A stretch of 64,000 nucleotides of DNA, taken from Roseimicrobium sp. ORNL1 (GTDB lineage Bacteria > Verrucomicrobiota > Verrucomicrobiia > Verrucomicrobiales > Verrucomicrobiaceae). Below are positions 47,688-56,204 of this stretch, in pieces (the first letter of the stretch is position 1; every line of letters begins with the position of its first letter). The notes below the pieces were generated by a model that worked only from the letters and a program-made list of their open reading frames with translations, was not told the origin of the DNA and made no database searches. The stretch is taken from positions 3,348,001 to 3,412,000 of the forward strand of contig NZ_CP049143.1 in assembly GCF_011044495.1 (NCBI RefSeq), written 5' to 3'. The position numbers and the translations under genes were made by a program.

Positions 47688-49156
47688 TACACTCAGATAC
47701 AGCAAACCATCCTGCCATGAATGCTGCTACGCTTTCTCGCCGCCAGATGCTCAATCGCTTCGGCATGGGCCTCGGCGGTATGGCGTTGGCGGAGATGCTC
47801 GGCAAGGAACAGGCCTTCGGCGCTTCATCGTCCACTACAGCGGTGGATCGTGGTGTGCTGGGCGGTACCCATTGGGCGCCCAAGGCGAAACGCATCATCT
47901 ACCTCTTCATGTCTGGCGGTCCCTCGCATCTGGATCTCCTGGACTACAAGCCGGTGCTGAATCAAAGACACGGTGAGCAGCTTCCGGATTCCGTGCGCAG
48001 TGGACAGAGACTCACCGGGATGTCGGGGAATCAGTCGTCCATCCCGCTGGTCGGTTCTCCGTTCAAGTTCGCGCAGTACGGGCAATCGGGTGCGTGGTTC
48101 AGCGATTTGCTGCCGCACACCGCGAGCATCTCAGATGAACTGTGCGTGGTGCGCTCGATGTTCACAGAAAGTATTAATCACGGACCTGGCGTGACGTTCT
48201 TCCAGACGGGCAGCCAGATTGCCGGACGGCCCAGCATGGGGTCGTGGCTGAGTTATGGATTGGGGCAGGAGAATGCGAACCTGCCTTCCTTCGTAGTGCT
48301 CATCACGAAGGGAAAAGGAGGCCAGCCGCTTGGTTCGCACCTGTGGGGCAGCGGCTTCCTTCCCACGAAGCACCAGGGAGTGCTCTTCCGCGCGGCGAAG
48401 GACCCGGTGCTGTATCTCGGTAATCCCGATGGTGTCAGTGCTGAGACCCGCCGTCTCATGCTGGATCGCTTGAAGGACCTGCATGAGCACCAGTTCGCGG
48501 GCACGCCGGATGCGGAGATTCAGAACCGCATCGATCACTATGAAATGGCCTACCGCATGCAGACCAGCATCCCGGAGGTCTCTGATTTCTCAGATGAGCC
48601 GCAGCATGTGCTCGACTCCTATGGCCCGGATGTGAAGACGCCCGGCACCTTCGCCGCAAACTGCCTGCTCGCGCGTCGCCTTGCGGAGAAGGATGTGCGT
48701 TTCATCCAGCTCTACCATCAGGACTGGGATCATCATGGAGGGCTGCCAGGCGCGTTGCCGAAGCTGTGCAAAGAGACCGACCAGCCAGCTGCTGCTCTCG
48801 TGAAGGATCTGAAGCAGCGCGGACTGCTGGACGACACTCTCGTGGTGTGGGGCGGTGAATTCGGCCGCACCAACTACTGCCAGGGGAAGATTCAGCCGAA
48901 TTTTGGCCGCGACCACCATCCTCGCTGCTTCAGTGTGTGGATGGCCGGGGGTGGTGTGAAGGCCGGCTCAGTCTACGGCGAGACCTGTGAGTTCGGCTAC
49001 AACGTGGTGCGGGATGGCGTGCATATCCACGACTTCCACGCCACTCTGATGCACTTGCTGGGCATCGATCACGAACGGCTCACGTACAAGTTTCAGGGAA
49101 GACGCTATCGCCTTACGGATGTGCATGGGCATCTGGTGAAGGGGATGGTGGGGTAG
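47684..49156 (+). CDS. DUF1501 family protein, partner of the third PSCyt1 pair
   Basis: The 490-residue protein has a Tat-like N-terminus (SRRQMLNRFGMGLGGMALAE) and MSGGPSHLDLLDYKPVLNQR. GGEFGRTNYCQG is followed by NFGRDHHPRCF, the intact DUF1501 metal-type motif with DHH. It ends with HDFHATLMHLLGIDHERLTY. The start at 47684 overlaps the upstream stop by four bases. An internal ATG at 47717 would be closer to the Tat motif. Closely similar in layout to the first copy at 37282, unlike the divergent one at 41182. Confidence 0.9.
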   Translation: MIHSDTANHPAMNAATLSRRQMLNRFGMGLGGMALAEMLGKEQAFGASSSTTAVDRGVLGGTHWAPKAKRIIYLFMSGGPSHLDLLDYKPVLNQRHGEQLPDSVRSGQRLTGMSGNQSSIPLVGSPFKFAQYGQSGAWFSDLLPHTASISDELCVVRSMFTESINHGPGVTFFQTGSQIAGRPSMGSWLSYGLGQENANLPSFVVLITKGKGGQPLGSHLWGSGFLPTKHQGVLFRAAKDPVLYLGNPDGVSAETRRLMLDRLKDLHEHQFAGTPDAEIQNRIDHYEMAYRMQTSIPEVSDFSDEPQHVLDSYGPDVKTPGTFAANCLLARRLAEKDVRFIQLYHQDWDHHGGLPGALPKLCKETDQPAAALVKDLKQRGLLDDTLVVWGGEFGRTNYCQGKIQPNFGRDHHPRCFSVWMAGGGVKAGSVYGETCEFGYNVVRDGVHIHDFHATLMHLLGIDHERLTYKFQGRRYRLTDVHGHLVKGMVG

Positions 49157-49172
49157 CCATTGCTTCCGAGCA

Positions 49173-49655
49173 TTACTTTTTTGCCTGAGGCGGTTTAAAT
49201 GGGTCAGACCAAAACTCTCCCGATTCGGTGCTCGCGGAAATGCGAATGCCTGTGGTGTTTGAAAGTCTCGGGTGGTCAACCGGAACGAGAAGAAAATAGT
49301 CTGTGTCCGGGGCCAGTGCATAGGCAGTAGCGCCAGTGCCACAATACCCGACGGGAACTTTCTGCCACCCACCCTCAATCTGGACTTCGTAATCTGGGAA
49401 GCGCACGATGAACTTGCCCTCCTTGGATGGTGGATCGAAGCCCCAGAACTTCAACGGCTGTGGACCCGGATGGCGGAACGCGAATACCCCATAGAGAACG
49501 GTCGCGGGACGCTGCTCTTTGGTGCTGGGTTCAAAGGTCTTCGACTCTGTGCGAAGGAATCGAAAGGTGGTGGCGGTCAATTTGGCGGGCTCGTTTGCGG
49601 TCGCTTGTGACAACGAGGCAAAGAGCACTGTGAGGCTAAGCGCAATGCACTTCAT
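49173..49655 (-). CDS. Secreted hypothetical protein
   Basis: The 160-residue product has a signal peptide (KCIALSLTVLFASLSQATAN). The mature part is beta-rich with RPATVLYGVFAFRHPGPQPL and FIVRFPDYEVQIEGGWQKVP, ending SGEFWSDPFKPPQAKK. No known family is recognised; the pattern is that of a small immunoglobulin-like domain. It faces the third DUF1501 gene tail to tail. Confidence 0.55.
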   Translation of the reverse strand: MKCIALSLTVLFASLSQATANEPAKLTATTFRFLRTESKTFEPSTKEQRPATVLYGVFAFRHPGPQPLKFWGFDPPSKEGKFIVRFPDYEVQIEGGWQKVPVGYCGTGATAYALAPDTDYFLLVPVDHPRLSNTTGIRISASTESGEFWSDPFKPPQAKK

Positions 49656-49727
49656 CACCAGGCATGACGCTCGAGAGTGGAATTCTTTGTTTTTTTGGAC
49701 AGACTTTTCCTGGCACTTGGACTTCTG

Positions 49728-50096
49728 CTACGAGGAAGCGTCACCTCCCGGCCAATGGCCTGGCACCTCGCCTTGCGAATAGCATTGACCTTGAACTGTT
49801 GCGCCTGTGAAGACTGCCCCGGTGAGGTCCGCATTGACGAAGTCGGCTCCATCGAGGGCCGCACCTGAAAAGTCTGCATCGCGGAGGTTGGCGTCTGTGA
49901 AGTCGCAGGTTTTGACGTTGGCGTGGACGAACTTCACCCCTTGCAGGTTTGCTCCACGGAAGTTTGCGTAGATGAAAGTGCGAGAGAAGTCAGATCCTGC
50001 CAAATTGGCTCCTTGTAGGTCATTGGTCATGTCGTCGAACTCTTCGTCGACGAAGTTACGTTCACCAGCCAGATAGCGTTGCAGTACGATGTCCAT
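49728..50096 (-). CDS. Pentapeptide-repeat protein
   Basis: The 122-residue protein contains about 14 consecutive A(D/N)(L/F)xx units, for example LQGANLAGSDFSRTFIYANF then RGANLQGVKF and ANVKTCDFTDANLRDADFSG. These fold as a right-handed quadrilateral beta-helix. A short N-terminal helix (MDIVLQRYLAGERNF) precedes it. No membrane segment or signal peptide is present. The partner is unknown. Its last 20 residues (QGEVPGHWPGGDASS) are non-repetitive. Confidence 0.85.
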   Translation of the reverse strand: MDIVLQRYLAGERNFVDEEFDDMTNDLQGANLAGSDFSRTFIYANFRGANLQGVKFVHANVKTCDFTDANLRDADFSGAALDGADFVNADLTGAVFTGATVQGQCYSQGEVPGHWPGGDASS

Positions 50097-50139
50097 TTGA
50101 GTAAGGGCGATTATGAATGCACGAGATTGATGTGAGAAA

Positions 50140-51069
50140 TCAACTTTTCGCTGCCCGCTTCCGATAATCTTTCGGATTGCACTTCATCGCGCTTCTGAAA
50201 ACGCGGTTAAAATACGACAGGCTATTGAACCCATTTTCAAACGCAATTTCACCGACCGTGGCACTACCTGCCACCAACTCACGACAAGCGGAATCCAACC
50301 GCACGCGATTCACAAACGCGCTGAAGGGAGTGCCTGCGTGCTTACGAAACTGGCGTGCAAAGGTCGCCTTGCTCATGCCAGCGACTTTCAGCACATCGGA
50401 CAGGGGCAGAGATTCGCGGAAGTGGTCGAGAATGTGGCGGATCGCGCGCTCGATGGCGGGCTGATGGGCGTGCAGGCCGGAGAGGTCGAAGGGGCGTTGC
50501 GAGAGACGCTGCCATTCACGGCGTGGAGCGCGGGCGAGGGTGGTGAAGAGTTGGAGGAGAAGGTGAAGCCGCATCATGCCTTCTTCCTTGGACATCTGTT
50601 CCGCGAGGGAGAGGGCTTTCTCCGCAGTCTGCCCGCTGAAGCGCACGCCGTAGGCGGAGAGTTTCCAGAGAGGTTTCAGCTCTTCCATTTCAGGAAGACC
50701 GAGGCTGAGGCCGATGGCTGTCGCGATGCTATGAGATTGGCTCTGACTCGATGGGAGATTCCACTGCACGGCATAGCCAGCGGAGCCGAGCAGTCCCTTC
50801 CAGAAATGCGGTACGTTCGGGCCGATGAGCACCACGTCCAGGGAATCAAAGGGACCAATGTGGTCGCCGACGAACCGTGTGCCGCTGCCGCGCTGAGTGA
50901 TGGAAAGTTCCATCTCCGGGTGGTAGTGCCAGCGCTCGCCTGCTCCCTGAAACTTCACGCGACGGCGGGGAGAGAGGACGGACTCCACATCTCGCACGTT
51001 GTCCTTCCACCGCAGCAGGCGGAAGGACTGGCGGGCATCGAGATGGATCGCTTCGCGCTGGAGGTCCAT
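50140..51069 (-). CDS. AraC-family transcriptional regulator
   Basis: The 309-residue protein has a cupin-like sensor domain (about 30-110: HYHPEMELSITQRGSGTRFV, then GPNVPHFWKG) and a C-terminal AraC/XylS double helix-turn-helix. The latter is at about 210-305: LSDVLKVAGMSKATFARQFR, VGEIAFENGFNSLSYFNRVF and KCNPKDYRK. Cupin-AraC proteins usually sense sugars. It is divergent from the sugar-catabolism operon starting at 51240, and a perfect inverted repeat lies within six to fifty bases of its start codon. I infer that it controls that operon and probably itself. Confidence 0.92.
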   Translation of the reverse strand: MDLQREAIHLDARQSFRLLRWKDNVRDVESVLSPRRRVKFQGAGERWHYHPEMELSITQRGSGTRFVGDHIGPFDSLDVVLIGPNVPHFWKGLLGSAGYAVQWNLPSSQSQSHSIATAIGLSLGLPEMEELKPLWKLSAYGVRFSGQTAEKALSLAEQMSKEEGMMRLHLLLQLFTTLARAPRREWQRLSQRPFDLSGLHAHQPAIERAIRHILDHFRESLPLSDVLKVAGMSKATFARQFRKHAGTPFSAFVNRVRLDSACRELVAGSATVGEIAFENGFNSLSYFNRVFRSAMKCNPKDYRKRAAKS

Positions 51070-51074
51070 GCGTC

Positions 51075-51119
51075 ATCGTCTCACGATTTGACCGCGAAGT
51101 CGAGCATGAGTGAGACGAT
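51075..51119. promoter_or_regulatory. Candidate AraC-type operator
   Basis: ATCGTCTCAC (51075-51084) and GTGAGACGAT (51110-51119) form a perfect ten-base inverted repeat with 25 bases between. The perfect palindrome ATTGTACAAT (51118-51127) overlaps its right end. They sit just upstream of the regulator ATG (51069) and about 110-165 bases before the operon start, a sensible place for an operator acting on both promoters. Confidence 0.55.
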
Positions 51120-51239
51120 TGTACAATTTTATGAGCCGCCACACGGAGAATCAAGGGGAGGTGCTGGTGTTTACTGCACCTGTATTTCACGAACTGTCAT
51201 CACTCCTTCACTCACTCTTCCCATTCCATTCATTCACCC

Positions 51240-52283
51240 ATGAGCACGCCTACCACCTACCGCTTCTCCTTTGGTCCCTGGAACATCTCCGAAGGAGGTG
51301 ACCCCTTCGGTCCGATTGTCCGCGCAGAGTACCCCCACGAGGCCAAGTACGCACTGTACAAGCCACTCGGGTTCGATGGCGTGCAGTTTCATGATGACGA
51401 TGTCGTGCCGGGTATGGATGACCTCTCGCCAGACCAGATTTCCAAGAAGGCCGGTGAAGTAAAAGCCATGCTGGGTAATCAGGGACTCACCCCGGAATTC
51501 GTTGCGCCGCGTCTGTGGTTCGCGGATGCCACGGTGGATGGCGGCTACACCTCCAACAGCGCGGCAGACCGTCAGTACGCCTGGGACCGCACCCAGAAGT
51601 GCATCGACATCGCCAACGCGGTGGGCAGCAAGGCCGTCGTCCTTTGGTTGGCGCGCGAAGGCAGCTACATCCGCGAGAGCAAGAATGCCCGCGTGGCCTA
51701 TGACCGCCTGCTCGAAACCATCAACAAGATGCTCGACTATGACAAGAACATCGAAATCTGGATCGAGCCCAAGCCGAATGAACCCACCGACCAGGCGTAT
51801 GTGCCGACCATCGGCCACGCGATTGCGCTGGCGTATGCCTCGAAGGACTCGAAGCGCGTGAAAGGACTCATTGAAACGGCGCACGCGCTGCTCGCTGGTC
51901 TGGATCCTTCGGATGAGATGGCTTTCGCCCTGGCGCATGACAAGCTGGGCAGCGTACATCTCAATGACCAGAACGGCCTGAAGTACGACCAGGACAAGAA
52001 CTTCGGCGCGGCGAACCTCCGTGCGGCCTTCAACCAGGTGCGCGTGCTGGAGGAGAATGGCTACGGCTCGAAGGGCGAATTCATCGGTCTTGATGTGAAG
52101 GCCATGCGCACGCAGAAGGGTTCGCCCGTGACCGCCCACCTCGCGAACAGCCGCACCATCTTCCTCCACCTCGTGGACAAGGTGCGCAGCTACGACCGCA
52201 AGCTGGAACAGCAGTACATCGAGGCCCGTGACTATGAGGCGCTTGAGCTTTTTGTGCTCAATCACCTGATGGGAGTGAAGTAA
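51240..52283 (+). CDS. Xylose-isomerase-like TIM-barrel sugar isomerase
   Basis: The 347-residue protein matches the short actinobacterial-type xylose isomerase layout. FSFGPWNISEGGDPFG opens, FDGVQFHDDDVVPGMDDLSP follows, then WIEPKPNEPTDQAY with a metal-ligand Glu, VHLNDQNGLKYDQDKNFGA with the Asp/Asn ligands, and FIGLDVKAMR. It ends LELFVLNHLMGVK. The family interconverts aldoses and ketoses using two metals. The exact substrate (xylose, or a deoxy or other pentose/hexose) cannot be read. First gene of the operon, 56 bases before the aldolase; the AraC regulator is divergent. Confidence 0.8.
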   Translation: MSTPTTYRFSFGPWNISEGGDPFGPIVRAEYPHEAKYALYKPLGFDGVQFHDDDVVPGMDDLSPDQISKKAGEVKAMLGNQGLTPEFVAPRLWFADATVDGGYTSNSAADRQYAWDRTQKCIDIANAVGSKAVVLWLAREGSYIRESKNARVAYDRLLETINKMLDYDKNIEIWIEPKPNEPTDQAYVPTIGHAIALAYASKDSKRVKGLIETAHALLAGLDPSDEMAFALAHDKLGSVHLNDQNGLKYDQDKNFGAANLRAAFNQVRVLEENGYGSKGEFIGLDVKAMRTQKGSPVTAHLANSRTIFLHLVDKVRSYDRKLEQQYIEARDYEALELFVLNHLMGVK

Positions 52284-52339
52284 AGGGAGCTGCGCATTGA
52301 CAGCACCGTCCGCCTTTCCAGCATAGAAAACCCATTCCA

Positions 52340-53170
52340 ATGAAGTCTTTTCGCCTCAATCGCCTCTTCAACGCCAAGTCCGGCCGCTGCTTTGACGTCG
52401 CCGTGGACCACGGTTTCTTCAATCAGCCCGGCTTCCTCCAGGGCATCGAGTCCATGCCCAAGGTCATCAAGACCCTCGTGGATGCCGCTCCGGATGCCAT
52501 CCAGCTCACCGTGGGGCAGGCACGTCACCTGCAGGAGATTCCCGGGCGTGAGAAGCCTTCGCTGGTGCTGCGTACGGACGTGGCAAACATCTACGGCAAG
52601 GAACTGCCAGCCTCCCGCTTCAGTCTCGTGATCGAGGAGACAATGCTGCAGGCGGTGCGTTTCGATGCGGCGTGCGTGTGCGTGAATCTCTTCCAGATTC
52701 CCGGCGCGCCGGAGGTGCACGAGCAGTGCGTGGAGAACATCCTGAAGCTCAAGCCGCAGGCGGACTACTACGGCATGCCCATGATGGTGGAGCCGCTCGT
52801 CTTCCAGCCGAATGAAAAAGCCGGTGGCTACATGGTGAATGGCGATGTGGTGCAGATCATGCACCTCGTACGCCAGGCCGTGGAACTCGGGGCGGACATC
52901 ATCAAGGCGGATCCGACCGACGACGTGTCCCTTTACAATCAGGTGGTGGAGACCGCCGGTGGCATCCCTGTGCTGGTACGTGGTGGTGGCCGCGTGAGCG
53001 ACCGTGAGATCCTTGAGCGTACCCAGGGCCTGCTAAAGCAAGGCGCGGCGGGCATTGTGTACGGACGCAACATCATCCAGCACCCAAATCCGAAGGGCAT
53101 CACCCGTGCTCTCATGGCCATGGTGCATGACAACGGCAGCGTGGATGACGCGCTGAAGCTCATCGCCTAG
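52340..53170 (+). CDS. Class I aldolase of the DeoC/LacD/FbaB-like family
   Basis: The 276-residue protein begins MKSFRLNRLFNAKSGRCFDV, then AVDHGFFNQPGF. GADIIKADPTDD probably carries the Schiff-base Lys on a barrel strand, and VLVRGGGRVSDREIL followed by GAAGIVYGRNIIQ forms the phosphate-binding turn. This matches class I DHAP-type aldolases (LacD, YihT, LsrF branch). It would cleave a ketose phosphate into DHAP and an aldehyde. With the neighbouring isomerase and PfkB kinase it forms an isomerase-kinase-aldolase set. The substrate is unknown. Confidence 0.8.
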   Translation: MKSFRLNRLFNAKSGRCFDVAVDHGFFNQPGFLQGIESMPKVIKTLVDAAPDAIQLTVGQARHLQEIPGREKPSLVLRTDVANIYGKELPASRFSLVIEETMLQAVRFDAACVCVNLFQIPGAPEVHEQCVENILKLKPQADYYGMPMMVEPLVFQPNEKAGGYMVNGDVVQIMHLVRQAVELGADIIKADPTDDVSLYNQVVETAGGIPVLVRGGGRVSDREILERTQGLLKQGAAGIVYGRNIIQHPNPKGITRALMAMVHDNGSVDDALKLIA

Positions 53171-53211
53171 TTCGATACCTTCGCTCCATTCATCATCCTT
53201 CCTCACATACG

Positions 53212-54339
53212 ATGAAATCTGTCGGTATCGGCATTATTGGTGGCGGCCTCATGGGCCGTGAAATGGCCAGCGCCTTTGGTCGTTGGTGCGCCCTCACGGA
53301 CGTGGAGGTGAAGCCTGAACTCGTCGCCGTGGCGGACGTGGTGGAAGACGTGCGGAACTGGTTCCAGCGCATCCCTTCCTGCACGCAGCTCACGGGCGAC
53401 TACAAGGAACTGCTCGCGAATCCCGCCGTGGACGTGGTGTACGTGGCCGTGCCGCACAACCTGCATGAGCGCATCTATATTGATGTGCTGGAAGCGGGGA
53501 AGGATCTCTTTGCGGAGAAGCCCTTCGGCTTTGACCTGAGCGCGGCGAAGAACATCGCGGCTGCCGTGAAGAAGACGGGCCGCTATACACGTTGCAGCTC
53601 GGAGTTTCCCTTCTTCCCCGGCGCGCAGCGTGTGGTGCAGGCGGTGAAGGCTGCCAAGTTCGGTCGAGTGCTGGAGGTCGTGTCCGGCTTCCATCACAGC
53701 AGTGACCTGGATGCGACAAAGCCTGCGAACTGGAAACGCTTCAGCCGCACCTGCGGTGAAATCGGCGTGCTCGGTGACCTCGGCATGCATGCGTGCCATC
53801 TGCCCCTGCGCTTCGGCTGGAAGCCCAAGTCGCTCTTTGCCCAACTTCAGAAAGGCTATCCCCAGCGTCCTGATGGCAAAGGCGGCATGGCCGATTGCGA
53901 TACGTGGGACAATGCCGTGCTGCATACGTGGGCTGACATCGGTGGGCAGGAGGCCCCGCTGCGTCTGGAAATGAAGCGGCTCGCTCCTGGAGAGACGAAT
54001 ACCTGGTTCATCGAAGTGCTCGGCACTGAGGGTGGCGTGCGCTACTCCACGAAGCACCCCAAGACCTTGTGGGTCTTCGAAGGTGGCAAGGAGCAGTACT
54101 GGAAGCAGACGGATCTCGGATTCGGTACGCCGTTCAAGGCGGTGACCGGTGGCATCTTCGAGCCGGGCTTTCCTGATGTGATTCAGCAGATGTGGGCCGC
54201 GTTCCTCATGGAGCGTGAAGGGAAGCTGGGTGACCGCTTCGGCTGCGCCACGGTGGAGGAGGCGGTGGCTTCGCAGGAAATCTTCGCCGCCGCGCTGGAA
54301 TCGCAGAAGACCGGCACGGCCGTGAAGCTCTCGCTGTGA
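53212..54339 (+). CDS. Gfo/Idh/MocA-family oxidoreductase
   Basis: The 375-residue protein has an N-terminal Rossmann fold (GIGIIGGGLMGREMASAF), DVVYVAVPHNLHERIYIDVL and the EKPFGFD motif with catalytic-region Lys. A C-terminal alpha/beta dimer domain follows (GVLGDLGMHACHLPLRFGW has the usual histidine-bearing helix). The family oxidises or reduces sugars and inositols with NAD(P). Third gene of the operon, 41 bases after the aldolase. The stop overlaps the next start (GTGA). Substrate not evident. Confidence 0.9.
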   Translation: MKSVGIGIIGGGLMGREMASAFGRWCALTDVEVKPELVAVADVVEDVRNWFQRIPSCTQLTGDYKELLANPAVDVVYVAVPHNLHERIYIDVLEAGKDLFAEKPFGFDLSAAKNIAAAVKKTGRYTRCSSEFPFFPGAQRVVQAVKAAKFGRVLEVVSGFHHSSDLDATKPANWKRFSRTCGEIGVLGDLGMHACHLPLRFGWKPKSLFAQLQKGYPQRPDGKGGMADCDTWDNAVLHTWADIGGQEAPLRLEMKRLAPGETNTWFIEVLGTEGGVRYSTKHPKTLWVFEGGKEQYWKQTDLGFGTPFKAVTGGIFEPGFPDVIQQMWAAFLMEREGKLGDRFGCATVEEAVASQEIFAAALESQKTGTAVKLSL

Positions 54340-55163
54340 GCACCACCAATACCATGGCGGATTCAAACAACGCGACCGTCCTGAGCATCTCCGGTCTGCG
54401 CTACGAGCGCAACGACCGGAAGATTCTCAAGGGCGTGGACTGGCGGGTCGGGGCAGGGGAGCACTGGGTGATTCTTGGTCCAAATGGATGTGGGAAAACC
54501 TCTCTCATCAACTGCCTCACCGGTTATGAGATGTCCACCGCTGGCGATATCATGGTGGATGGCGCAGAGTTTGGCCGCACCGACTGGCGCGAAGTGCGCA
54601 AGCGGGTGGGCCTGGTGACCAGTACGCTCACGTTCTATCTTGAGCCCGGTGAGCCTGTGCTGGATGCCGTGGCCAGTGGTCGCGAGGCCATGCTGAATCT
54701 GGTGGGCGAGGTGAGCGCGGAGGTGCGTGCTGAGGCGCGTGCACTGCTGGAGAGGATTGGTTGCGGCTACCTTGCAGACTCATTTTGGGGTGTGCTTTCC
54801 CAAGGAGAGCGACAGAAGATTCTCATCTGCCGCGCGCTCATGTCGAAGTACCATGTACTTATCCTTGATGAGCCTTGTGCTGGTCTCGACCCCGTGGCAC
54901 GTGAGCATTTCCTCGGGTGGCTGCAGCAGCTTGCCACCGCACCGGGAGCACCCTCCATGGTACTGGTGACGCACCATGTGGAGGAGATCCTGCCGTGCTT
55001 CACGCATGTGCTCGTGCTGAAGCAGGGGGCCGTGCTCGCTGCCGGCACGAAACAAGATGTACTTACCAGCGAGCGCTTGAGCGAGGCTTATGGTGCACCT
55101 CTCAGCTTGGAAGCGAGTGGTGACCGGTATCGACTGACTCTGCTCAGTTCATCGTCTCGCTGA
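54336..55163 (+). CDS. ABC transporter ATP-binding protein
   Basis: The 275-residue ATPase starts at a GTG that overlaps the upstream stop; an ATG at 54354 is an equally good start. It has Walker A GPNGCGKT, Q-loop region VGLVTSTLTFYLEPGE, signature LSQGERQK, Walker B VLILDEP and His switch VTHHVEEI. It resembles the ModF/YlmA-type single-domain ABC ATPases. There is no permease or binding protein nearby, so the transporter partner is missing, or the protein acts in another process. Fourth gene of the operon. Confidence 0.9.
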   Translation: MSTTNTMADSNNATVLSISGLRYERNDRKILKGVDWRVGAGEHWVILGPNGCGKTSLINCLTGYEMSTAGDIMVDGAEFGRTDWREVRKRVGLVTSTLTFYLEPGEPVLDAVASGREAMLNLVGEVSAEVRAEARALLERIGCGYLADSFWGVLSQGERQKILICRALMSKYHVLILDEPCAGLDPVAREHFLGWLQQLATAPGAPSMVLVTHHVEEILPCFTHVLVLKQGAVLAAGTKQDVLTSERLSEAYGAPLSLEASGDRYRLTLLSSSSR

Positions 55164-55193
55164 TATCTAGCTGCTAAACTTTTATTTCCCCTC

Positions 55194-56204
55194 ATGCGCA
55201 CCGGAATTCTCGCCGCGGGCAATTTCATCATCGATTACGTGAAGATCATCGACGCGTGGCCGGAGCAGGACATGCTCTCGAGCATCCGCTCGGAAACTTC
55301 CAGCAATGGGGGCGGCCCGTACAATGTGCTGAAGGATCTCGCGGCGATGGGTGCGAGCTATCCACTGGAGGCCTGTGGTCTGGTGGGTGATGATGCCAAT
55401 GGTGCGTGGATCCAGCAGGACTGCGCGAAGGCGGGCATCAATACACGACAGCTTCATCATACGGCGAATGCGCCCACGAGCTATACGGACGCCATGACGG
55501 TGGCGTCCACGGGCAGGCGTACCTTCTTCCACCAGCGTGGGGCGAATGCGCATTTCAATGAAACGCATGTGAACTTCGCTGACACGAACGCGAAGCACTT
55601 CCATCTTGGCTATCTCATGCTGCTGGATGCGATGGACAGTTTTGTGAGCGGTGGGCGCACTCGTGCTTCGCTCGCACTGGAAGCGGCGAAAAACGCTGGG
55701 CTCACCACCTCCGTGGATATTGTCAGCACGGAGAATCCGCAGTTCCGTGAGATCGCGGAGAGTGCACTGCCCTACACGGATGTGCTGATCATCAACGAGA
55801 TTGAGGCTGGCAAGGTGGCGGGCATGACTCTGAAGAATGGTGATACGGTGGATGTGGAGGGCTGCGTGACTGCGGCCCGGGCCCTGTTGGACCGCGGGGT
55901 ATTGCAGCAGGTGGTCATTCACTTTGTGGAGGGCGGCGTGGTTGTTTCCAAAGACGGCACGGTCACGAAGCAGACCTCATTGAAGGTTCCCTCGGGGTTC
56001 ATCGTGGGCGCCACGGGCGCAGGTGATGCCTTTGCCGCTGGTTATTTGCATGGATGGCATGAACAATGGGACGTTTCTCGCTGTCTGAAGACTGCCGTAT
56101 GCACTGCTGCCGCGTGTCTCACGCATGCCACGCCCTCGCTGGGTTTGCGCTCCGTGGAAGAATGCCTGAACCTTGGTGAAGCTTATGGCTACCGCAGTCT
56201 CTAG
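55194..56204 (+). CDS. PfkB-family carbohydrate kinase
   Basis: The 336-residue protein has the PfkB N-terminal glycine motif (SSNGGGPYNVLKDLAAMGA), a central NEIEAGKVAG and the C-terminal signature FIVGATGAGDAFAAGYLHG with catalytic Asp in GAGD. It phosphorylates a sugar hydroxyl using ATP. In this operon it probably phosphorylates the isomerase product before aldolase cleavage. It overlaps the next gene by 20 bases if that gene starts at 56185. Confidence 0.9.
   Translation: MRTGILAAGNFIIDYVKIIDAWPEQDMLSSIRSETSSNGGGPYNVLKDLAAMGASYPLEACGLVGDDANGAWIQQDCAKAGINTRQLHHTANAPTSYTDAMTVASTGRRTFFHQRGANAHFNETHVNFADTNAKHFHLGYLMLLDAMDSFVSGGRTRASLALEAAKNAGLTTSVDIVSTENPQFREIAESALPYTDVLIINEIEAGKVAGMTLKNGDTVDVEGCVTAARALLDRGVLQQVVIHFVEGGVVVSKDGTVTKQTSLKVPSGFIVGATGAGDAFAAGYLHGWHEQWDVSRCLKTAVCTAAACLTHATPSLGLRSVEECLNLGEAYGYRSL

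Noticed and set aside
53203-54366. 387-codon minus-strand frame opposite the Gfo/Idh/MocA gene
   Set aside because: The plus-strand gene has an intact Rossmann fold and EKP motif, so the opposite frame is a shadow.
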